From Isoetes taiwanensis (lineage: Eukaryota > Streptophyta > Lycopodiopsida > Isoetales > Isoetaceae), in assembly GCA_021234155.1 (NCBI GenBank), contig JAJEKV010000022.1:6462132-6526131 (forward strand): 64,000 nt of DNA, written 5' to 3'. The notes below the pieces were generated by a model, which saw nothing but the letters and a program-made list of their open reading frames with translations, did no database searches and had not been told where the DNA came from. The position numbers and the translations under genes were made by a program. Below are positions 56,641 through 64,000 of the stretch, piece after piece; position 1 is the stretch's first letter, and the number at the start of each line of letters is the position of its first letter.

Positions 56641-58559
56641 TTTTCTTTTTCAAATTAAGAACTCCCTCATCTTAATCGATTTCAGTTTCAATTGTGGATG
56701 TAAGCACCTCATGAACCGCTCCATTCATTAAAAATAATCAATGCTCATTATCTTGAGGTTTAGAGTAAACTTTCTAGTGTCAATTCCAAGTTATCTGTTA
56801 GATTACGCATTCCATGAATTTCATAAACCTATGCATTGAAGGATGAACTCAAAACTTGTATTTTTAACTTCTCAAAGTTGTGGAAGTAATGCAAAAGAAT
56901 GAAGAACAAATATAAAAAGCTACACCTATGAAAAATAAAGTTAGACTACTACGTCTGTTTTCTACTATTGCTCCACATAGCTTAGGATCATTCAAAAAGC
57001 CAGAACGTCATCATCTAATTGGTTTTAAACTCACCTTAAGAATATATAGATTCCATGTATAGTATTCTATTTGAAAAAATTAGTTGGTTGCTAGAATTGC
57101 CTTATTTAATGGTAATATTGAAGCACAAGCAAATTGAACCTATATGAATCTCCATTCATTCTTCCAAAAAATATGTTAGAGAAGGTAGAAAATCACCAAT
57201 CATTGTATAAGTGACAAATGAACAATAAATAGAATTGGTAACGATACTTAAAGAGATTTATTTCTATATCCAATTCATCTAATTGTGGACCATAATGGTC
57301 CATGCTTATTTATATTCATGTTTTACATATAGTGGTATGTTATTTTTAACATCAAATTGGAAATCTATGTTGCCAATGAAGCTTAAGTCCATAGAAATTA
57401 TAGTCTATCATGAAAGACAAGCTAAAGTTACTATTATTATGCCTAAAATAGGAACTCCTAAGTAGCAAACACGTGTCCTAAGTTTATGATAGTAAAAAAT
57501 AAGAAAATTTCATCGTATGTTTTGCACTAAGATGATACAAACTATATTTTGTACTTCCATCACATGTTTTGTCAATCATGAGTTGAAAAAGAATGTTATC
57601 TTGCTTTAAAATATGGCAAGCCTAAGTACAAAGTAGAAATGGTCCATTTCTATTTTAAATCAAATCTTCTACATAATGTGTTACTTTTAACATAAAATTC
57701 ATGTCTATGTTGCCAAGCAAGGGTCACATTCATAAAAAAAATATTGCCTATCATAAAAGATGAGTTTTTTGTACTATTACCTTAACTAAGCTCCAATTTT
57801 GTGTACTGACAACCACTTCTAAATATAAAGAATACATAGTTATTCACCATATTTAAGTTGATAAAATTCTTTATTATGTAGATATAAGTGAAATGTATGG
57901 AATGAATCATTTATTGCCCTTAGAAAGCTTATATATGAGTTTAGTTACACTATTTTAGTTCTATTTTTGTCCTGGATTCTGTGTCGAATATTCTTTCATC
58001 AAAATTGAGATCAACACGACTTATGGAGACTTCAAAAAATTATTGGATTATAGCTCTTAGAGCTGACAACTTATGGCCACAAGTCTTACGTCAAAAGTTG
58101 TTATAGTAAAGGAGAAACAATCCACAACCTCAAACAGCGTTTTTGAGCTAAATATAGTTTGACGACTTCATATAATGTCATCTAATAGCAGCGACACATG
58201 AACATGCAAATCAACATGTTTTGTAATAAAACATCAATTACTTTCAATTTTAGAAATGTTTGGACCCTTTTATGCTAGAAAGTTTAGAAAATGCAATTCT
58301 GGCCTAGCATAAAAACTGCTGAATTCTATAAGGTTTGGGCAATCACCACAACATATCAGTAAATCCATTGGTCCTAAAATTCTCCATAGCCATAAAGAAT
58401 CAAGTGAAGATTCCAAAAGTGGTGGTATCTTATCAAATGGAAATTTCTCTTGTTAGATATCTGGGTTTAAGTGGCAGAGGGTATGCTGGACCAAGTCTGG
58501 TAGATGAACCCAGGATAGTTCCAGTAACAACTCTAGTGTTAACCTTGCAAAGATTTCTA
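56641..58559. other. AT-rich interval, nothing recognised
   Basis: Long AT-rich sequence with repeated words (AATTCATCTA, GTTATTTTTAACAT) but no gene or element that I can support. Confidence 0.35.
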
Positions 58560-58694
58560 GTAGAAGGTGGGATGATACTTGGTCATCATGTGTCTACAGA
58601 AGGCATTCGAATAGTGGAGGAGAAATTAGAAGTCATCACCAAGCTACCAATCTCAAAAACTGTTAAGGAGGTAAGGAAATTAATAAGCACATAA
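58560..58694 (+). mobile_element. Ty3-gypsy RT/RNase H linker fragment
   Basis: The frame reads ILGHHVSTEGIRIVEEKLEV then LPISKTVKEVRKLIS, matching the segment 'LGh.vs..Gi.vdp.Ki.ai...p.p.tvke.rsFlG' that ends the Ty3-gypsy RT. Only ~45 residues are recognisable. Confidence 0.75.
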
Positions 58695-58964
58695 GTCGTA
58701 TTTAATTAAATTGGGACTCATTCCATTCCCACTTTTTTTCGGAACCCTGTTAATTTACACAAAAAGGAGCACCCCGACCCGAAAACTATCCTTAATTCGA
58801 ATTTTTGATTCAAGTGTGCATCCAAGCACACTTCCAGTTTTCTCGGATAGCGAGTCAAGAACAAGAACAATGCAACTCAAACAAAGGAAATTCATTAAAG
58901 ATTGAAACCAAAGTTGTAGTCGAAAAAGAATTTTTATTAATAAATTGAATAGGTACAATGTATT

Positions 58965-59465
58965 TTACATCGGACGCAGAGACCATGGCGGTCTTGCTGT
59001 CACTACAGTTACATCATCGTGGTAGGTGGTCCACCTTAGGGGATTAACTTGCGGCGCTTCTTCATGCCGTCTGTAAGTCTTGGGGGCAACCTGAAGAGTG
59101 TGGAATGCCTCACGAGGAGGTGCCTCTGGAGCAACAGGCTGACCTGTCCACCCGACTTCTCCACTCTCCTCCCGCAGCTTTTCATCGAATATGCTCCTTC
59201 CCCAACCTCCGTGGATGTTATGCAATGCTTGCAAGATACTTTGAGCTTTCTGGACTGTCTCTAATTTCTTCTCCTCTTCTTTATCCCGAGCGTGTGCATG
59301 GCGTCTGCATTCACGAGCAACCTTATCCCAAAGGCCGGGCAAGAGTGTAGCGTGAGCGGGATCTGTGCCAGAACGGAATCTCTGCCGCCTTGAGCGGGAT
59401 TTGTGTCGCCTGGAGCGGTCTCTGTGATGCCAGAACGGTATCTGTGCTGCTGCCGGATCTGACAA
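58965..59465 (-). CDS. Arg-rich open frame of unknown function
   Basis: A 166-codon minus-strand frame. The first ~40 residues (HHRDRSRRHKSRSRRQRFRS) come from short imperfect DNA repeats around GAGCGGGATCTGTG. The middle (LWDKVARECRRHAHARDKEE, then ETVQKAQSILQALHNIHGGW) is charged and helical. No family recognised. It may be a downstream exon of the minus-strand cluster or a chance frame. Confidence 0.3.
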   Translation of the reverse strand: MSDPAAAQIPFWHHRDRSRRHKSRSRRQRFRSGTDPAHATLLPGLWDKVARECRRHAHARDKEEEKKLETVQKAQSILQALHNIHGGWGRSIFDEKLREESGEVGWTGQPVAPEAPPREAFHTLQVAPKTYRRHEEAPQVNPLRWTTYHDDVTVVTARPPWSLRPM

Positions 59466-59559
59466 TTACGGCATCATTAGTCAAAACGAAGAAAAGAATG
59501 GTGAATTGAAAATACAATGGAGAACATTCATTCCATATAACTGCATCCATTCACGTGGC

Positions 59560-59820
59560 AAGTAGTCTCTTTCTCGACTCGCGGGTCGAGAAAGGCACAG
59601 AAATGGTTTCGTCAACGAGACGCAAGCCATATGACCGAATGGTTTCGACAACAAGACAAGCATTGCCTTTCTCGACTCGCGAGTCGAGAAAGGCCCAGGA
59701 AACCCAATGTACAACCATTATCATTATAGATTATGGCTGCATCCAGTCACACAAACAAACATACAAATGGTTTCATCAACAGGACAAGCATGCCTTTCTC
59801 GACACGCGAGTCGAGAAAGC
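59560..59820. repeat. Three tandem ~110-bp units carrying a 24-bp palindrome
   Basis: Palindromes at 59570-59593, 59668-59691 and 59795-59818 (half-site TTTCTCGACTCG followed by its complement; the first and third have one change). Each is preceded or followed by shared words (ATGGTTTC(G/A)(T/A)CAAC, GACAAGCAT, CAATGTACAA). The group lies just beyond the stop codon of the FCP1-like gene, probably in its 3'UTR. Confidence 0.88.
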
Positions 59821-59921
59821 CAGCGAAAAGTCAATGTACAAGTATATTCATTACAAAATATAGTACATTTCTTCACATTTCTTTACATGATTTACACAAC
59901 TCGAAAATCTGAAAGCAGTGG

Positions 59922-60772
59922 TCACTCGTCTTGATCACCATAAAATTTCTTGCCCATAGCGTTCATGATCGCCTTGCTCTCTGGATCTGGTTCTTTGAGG
60001 CTCGGATAGTTCCTAATCACATCGGCCACAAGAACAGCAAACAGGGATTCCGCCAAGACAGGAACGAGACTGAAAGACAACCACCTATCCATCTCATACT
60101 CTTCTGGTCGATAACTCTTAGCAATGATTGTATTTTGCGAGTTATGATAGCACTTGTAGGCTGAGTCGTCTATGATCGGGATGTGGTTGTGTTTGCCAAA
60201 GTCCCGAATTGTTCATAAACCATGTCCAAATTTTTTCACCATAATAGGCTTCCCCTTTGTGATGGTCGGATCGAGGTCCGACACATGCTCGACCCTTTTC
60301 GTTTCCCCAAACAAACTTGAACTTCAAAACTGGAAGGCCGATAACACCAAGGACATTGACAATATTTTTCTTTGCCATACAAGACCATATGGCCACTTCG
60401 AATCCCCGTTCCAGGCACCATTCAACAATTTCCTTTGCTTTAGGCCTTGGATACACGATTTTATGGTCCGTTTTTCGGCCGGGATCCGCGAGGTGTTAAG
60501 CTCGTGGACGTTTTTATCGTGGTATCTTTGCAGCTAATACTCCATTGACGTCAAATATTACAAGCTTGGTGGGACCATCTGGATCCCAGTTGGAGTTTGG
60601 CTCTGACCAGATTTCCCCTGGATCGGGATCCATATGCGGGATCATTATTTTTTCAGGTCCTTTCTTGCTGCCCGCAGTGTCTTGATTGTCTTTGTTGAAT
60701 GTAGTGTCGTCCTCGTGATGTGAACTGCCACTAGATATTATTAATGATCCGGAGTCGTTGCGATCGATGTTC
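59922..60772 (-). pseudogene. FCP1/NIF-like HAD phosphatase exon, frameshifted
   Basis: The exon begins after a clear acceptor (CATCATTTCAG, 60773-). An acidic Ser-rich stretch leads to LVIFDVNGVLAAKI (about 60560), HAD motif I with D as nucleophile but Asn where most phosphatases have the second Asp. After two in-frame stops (about 60510-60535) comes YPRPKAKEIVEWCLERGFEV then AIWSCMAKKNI (60456-), typical of the FCP1 homology domain. A shift near 60205 leads to IPIIDDSAYKCYHNSQNTII (HAD motif IV, DDS) and a tail ending DQDE at 59922-59924. Family members dephosphorylate proteins such as RNA polymerase II CTD; the DVNG variant may alter or abolish activity. As written it is broken in two places. 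Confidence 0.78.
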
Positions 60773-60904
60773 CTGAAATGATGGGAGACGTTAGATAGGA
60801 AACGAGTTTTCTCGACTCGCGAGTCGAGAATGGAAAAAGTTAAAGTCCCGAAAGGTTTCTCGACTCGCGAGTCGAGAAACACCGAGAGAGCAAAGTGAAC
60901 TCAC
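60773..60904 (-). other. 132-bp intron containing two palindromes
   Basis: Donor GGTGAGT (exon end 60905) and acceptor TTTCAG (60773-60778) give an in-frame junction (L-R-N-I-D). The 24-bp palindromes sit at 60808-60831 and 60856-60879, filling over a third of the intron. Confidence 0.8.
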
Positions 60905-61775
60905 CTCAATCTCAGATTCTCAAGAATTTGTTCTGCAGCATTATCGTCTAGACCCTCGACATGGTCGTCTCCGCCGTCTTTCTCTTCCTGGCTGTCAGGT
61001 TTGTCTTCGTCATCTTCGTCCTTACTGCCTCCAACTGACTTCCTGCCTTTGAAATGCTCATGAAGCAGGTCCAGATATGACCGAATGGTTTCAACCATGT
61101 CCTTATTCCCAACCACGGATATTGGTTTCATTCTATACAGCATAGCCCCCTGAGAGAACATGCCATTCATGTACCACTCGCATACAATATGATCTTCCTC
61201 GACCAAGCTGGTTATGAAGTACTTGATAACTCTTGGCCGGATAGGAATTCTATGTGTTGGACCTGTTGCACCATCAGTGCTGACCTTGTCCATCGATGGC
61301 ACATCCTCCATAAACCTGCCGCCCTTCCAGGGTTCCATCTGCTCTTGAGAAATCATGAACTTGTCGAGATAATGATGTTCGCTAGACCACCACTTGTCCA
61401 GGTCTACAGCCGATCTTGAAACCAAAACCAAAACTATATTGGCAAAGCTTGGTGCCTTCGGCAAGCCAAGTCTACACTCATGTTCAAGTTCGTATATAGA
61501 GTACAAGATCTTGTTGTTGAAGTTAATATCAGTTGCCCATTGCGAGGCGGCGGTTGTCCGATTGCACTGGCATGCAAAGACAAGGAAACCGAAAGTATCC
61601 GGTCGGTCATGTCCGGACACCGCCTTGTACCACTCAACTGCTCTATGTCGGCTTTGTCAAAAAGGGTGGGGTCTTCGATCATATTGATGGCAAATAGTGC
61701 CACGGGCCCAAAAGTGCAGTTCAGACCACCAAATCCCTTGTGTCCCAATGTTACCGGGAATGGAGGGAGCTATCA
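60905..61775 (-). pseudogene. Upstream exon of the FCP1-like locus, unknown domain
   Basis: Two overlapping frames read on: IGTQGFGGLNCTFGPVALFA and NMIEDPTLFDKADIEQ (from 61775), then, after a shift near a T5 run (about 61660), VEWYKAVSGHDRPDTFGFLV, WATDINFNNKILYSIYELE and an acidic end (KSVGGSKDEDDEDKPDSQEE ... AAEQILENLRL) at the 60905 donor. It joins in frame to the phosphatase exon. I do not recognise the domain. A single gene with an N-terminal regulatory region is likely, since the splice junction is good. Confidence 0.5.
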
Positions 61776-61781
61776 TCGGCC

Positions 61782-62058
61782 TTAAATGGGACCACCCGAA
61801 TCCAAGCTTCCTCTTGAAATTGCCATAGCACGTTCGGGGAAGGGAAGGGTTTTGACGTTACGCTTTAGCTTGGTGTTGATGTAGGGTTGACATAAGCGGT
61901 TCAATTCCTTCATGTGTTCCTCATCAAGGGCAGCCTTTTTCCTTGTAATAATCAAAGTCATGGTATTCATTGGAAGCAACATTGCAGAACTCCGTGATGC
62001 CTTCTTCCAACGCACGCCATCTCTTTAGGACTGTGGCATAATCCTTGGCGCCCTGCAT
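61782..62058 (-). pseudogene. Unidentified coding segment, frameshifted
   Basis: From an ATG at 62058 the minus strand reads MQGAKDYATVLKRWRALEEG then FCNVASNEYHDFDYYKEK. After a one-base shift at an A5 run (about 61935) it continues as AALDEEHMKELNRLCQPY and INTKLKRNVKTLPFPERAMA to a stop near 61782. Helical and charged; family not recognised. It may belong to the same gene as the flanking segments. Confidence 0.45.
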
Positions 62059-62159
62059 TTTTTGAGCTTCTACTTTTCCTTAGCGGGGATTGTTCCATCC
62101 GGGATTACGCCACGTAGATCAAAGCGTTTCCTTTGTCGGTCGGGCCTCGTGATCCTTTT

Positions 62160-62520
62160 TCATAAATTGCTGTCGAACAACTTTGGGTCCGGCCTGCATG
62201 GAAATTCTCCATTGTTGTCCTTCAGCTTGCCTCTTGTCCATTGAGCCCATATCTCAGTCCATTTCTCCCAGATCACCTCAGCGCTAAGAATGAGGTCATA
62301 TTGGTCTGAGAGAGACTCCCTGCCCTTTCTTGGTGTTCTCTTCTTCTTTTCCTCTTCATCCTCCCCCTCATCATCTTCCTGGCCTTCCAGCAGAACATAT
62401 CTGCAGAGTTTCTCAAAGGTCTTCCACTTATCCGAGGGAGCCCTGTTTCCTTTAGGACACTGAGGACAACCCAATGCTTTCCACTGTTGCCGAGCGTGTA
62501 TGATCTGGTCAGGATACGGG
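62160..62520 (-). CDS. Exon with CPQC motif and acidic/basic stretch, unknown
   Basis: Begins at an acceptor-like TTTACTGAATGCAG (62521-) and reads PYPDQIIHARQQWKALGCPQ CPKGN in sequence, then KWKTFEKLCRYVLLEGQ, a Glu/Lys run (EDDEGEDEEEKKKRTPRKGR), and IWEKWTEIWAQWTRGKL to a stop at 62160-62162. A C-P-x-C pair and regularly spaced Trp suggest a small DNA- or protein-binding domain, but no family can be named. Confidence 0.4.
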
Positions 62521-62605
62521 CTGCATTCAGTAAATGTTCCAATGTTAGAGCATGAAAATATCTACTAACACCCGAAGTAAACACTAAATAGGAGGATGCA
62601 GGGGG

Positions 62606-63011
62606 TTTCTCGACCCGCGAGTCGAGAATACCCACAAGGAGAGGAGAAAACATAGGAGAGTCAAGGCCAGAGCGAAAGCATCGCGCATTCCCAAATCTTT
62701 GCTTCCACGCCTCTTCGAACGATGCAACTTAGAATAGAAACTAGGCGACATTGCCCAAAGAGGCTATTATCTGGTTTCTAATTCTCGGGCGGAAGAAAGA
62801 GGGAGAAGGATTCGATGCTTTTGCTCTTCAGCCATTATTCTACAATGTTCTCTCTATTATCACGGGGTTTTCGAAGTCTCATTAGAAAGTGAAAACCCCT
62901 TTGAAGTTTTACACAAGTATTCGACTTCGCGAGTCGAGAATACCGAGAGAGAGGAGAGAACATAGTGCTACACGAGTTCCTGGCTTTCTCGACTAGGTAC
63001 GAGTCGAGAAA
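62606..63011. repeat. Intronic cluster: three palindromes and one diverged hairpin
   Basis: Palindromes of the TTTCTCGACTCG family at 62606-62629, 62919-62942 and 62985-63011, two of them followed by the shared text ACCGAGAGAG/GGAGAGAACATAG. Between them, 62670-62826 is a hairpin (GAGCGAAAGCATCG ... CGATGCTTTTGCTC). Its arms (CATTCCCAAATCTTTGCTTC, CCTCTTCGAACGATGCAACTTAG in part) align with the 120-bp hairpins at 52.3-52.9 kb. Confidence 0.82.
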
Positions 63012-63135
63012 CCCAATGATGTCAAAAGGGAAATGACAGATGATACTTTGGGGCTGAATGCATTCAATTCGAGTCGAAAAGTACCCGACTGTATCCGAAC
63101 CGATTATTTACCTTATGTAGGCGGCACTTTCGTTG

Positions 63136-63976
63136 CTATTGTGTTCGGCGGTGGCTAATGCTCGCCCGGCTCCGATTCTTTGGCGTCTCGGCGAAAAAGA
63201 ACTTCTGCCTCGCTTTGGCATATCTGTCCTTGATCTTTTGCGGCACCTCCTTCTCCGTCACACGCAATACTTGGCGCCCCCCTCCGAATCTTGACCGTCT
63301 ACAATCCGTAAGCCGGACGTCTTTTTCCTTCGAGGTCTTCCTCGGACTTCCGGTTGAACAACTCACCGGGTCGATCTGGCAAAGGTATGACATCCTTGAG
63401 GCATTGGATACCAGCGGGATGTCGCACCATCGGGTTGAGAATCTCCGGCATGTGTCTTTGGATTAAATTCGTAGTTGAACAAGGCGGCATCTCCCGTGCA
63501 AACCTTCAAACCTTGGCGTCGATGTCAGCCGGCGGCTTGTGTGATATTCCCAACGGATAATACTGAGCCAGCCGCTCCATTTTCTGTGCCCCTCTCTGTG
63601 AAATCCTGATCTGCTCATCTGGATCCATTAATGGAGAGTCTTCTATGTCTTCGTCTGCTTCATCATCTGATTCCTCCCGTGTGGTGTCATCTGCTACATC
63701 TGTGGTTTTGTCCGGACTTTTTTCTTTATGAACCACAACTTCCCTCCCCACTGCCGAGTGTTGTAGAGTCTTCAGCACACTGGAGGTGAAGCTCCCCGTG
63801 TTGAACAGTTTTTCCCTCACTCTGGAAATCTCCATTCCAAGCTCCCTGGATGTTAGGGTTCCGGCCTCCTTCATCCCTTCCAGATCCTTCCACCCAAGGT
63901 TCTGACAATTTAAAGGCGCCGGCCTTTTGTCGGTGCCCTTCGACTTGCTCATTGAAGAGTGAGAATAATTTGACAC
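63136..63976 (-). pseudogene. Start of the minus-strand cluster: acidic protein, frame-disrupted
   Basis: A clean frame from 63976 gives MSNYSHSSMSKSKGTDKRPA, WKDLEGMKEAGTLTSRELGM, an acidic block (EESDDEADEDIEDSPLMDPD) and MERLAQYYPLGISHKPPADI, stopping at 63506. The same frame resumes after the TGA (MPPCSTTNLIQRHMPEILNP, LPDRPGELFNRKSEEDLEGK). A different frame near 63290-63150 gives VTEKEVPQKIKDRYAKARQK then FFFAETPK. The family is unrecognised. Position and strand suggest it is the 5' part of the same transcription unit as the FCP1-like exons, with a ~0.6-kb palindrome-bearing intron after it. The gene may continue beyond the window. Confidence 0.4.
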
Positions 63977-64000
63977 TGATAATTTCTTCGTGTGGTAGAA

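Noticed and set aside
56641-58559. Right terminus of the proposed composite element
   Set aside because: No CCTATCCCTG-like end or 8-bp duplication of GAATACAG could be found in this stretch, so no boundary is claimed here.

Overview
The window reads as nuclear DNA of a land plant. It carries plant-specific families: a WVD2-LIKE/TPX2 gene with small introns, an SGS3-type XS-domain exon and PPR repeats. It also carries Ty1-copia, Ty3-gypsy, LINE and hAT elements with typical plant features, such as a tRNA-iMet primer-binding site TGGTATCAGAGC. A seed-free vascular plant such as a fern is possible, but nothing here settles the clade. The DNA is AT-rich, gene-poor and dominated by transposon remnants. 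Most coding regions carry stops or single-base frameshifts, so few entries are intact genes.

Layout. 1-7 kb: a LINE copy (2837-7018) split by a ~2.86-kb TIR transposon. 7-14.6 kb: foldbacks, short repeats, a Ty3 integrase tail and a non-LTR retroelement tail. 14.7 kb: a small intact ZZ-type zinc-finger ORF. 16.7-18.4 kb: a WVD2-LIKE (TPX2) gene with intact splice sites but two lesions. 19.2-26.3 kb: LINE, PPR and XS-domain fragments and CACTA-like ends. 26.47-27.96 kb: a complete but internally deleted copia element with 184-bp LTRs and a 5-bp target duplication. 28-33 kb: nothing recognisable. 33.1-46 kb: a large inverted repeat, several LINEs, a degenerate Ty3-gypsy element with a LINE inside it, and a 247-bp hAT-like MITE inside a tandem duplication.

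46.6-56.6 kb is the most unusual part. Two clusters of a self-complementary 14-mer (TTCGCGTAAGCGAA) flank a degenerate kinase-like gene, an intact coiled-coil/RING-like ORF, a tandem series of four ~120-bp near-perfect hairpins and a minus-strand BED/DUF659/hATC transposase. I read this as one ~10-kb hAT-related element with passenger genes and structured subterminal arrays. The left array alternates the motif and its reverse complement twelve times with a fixed spacing rule.

57-64 kb holds a second, mostly minus-strand cluster ending in an FCP1/NIF-like HAD phosphatase. Its introns and 3' flank contain eight copies of a different 24-bp palindrome, plus one diverged copy of the 52-kb hairpin. 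That shared hairpin suggests the two neighbouring regions belong to related mobile or small-RNA-producing systems.
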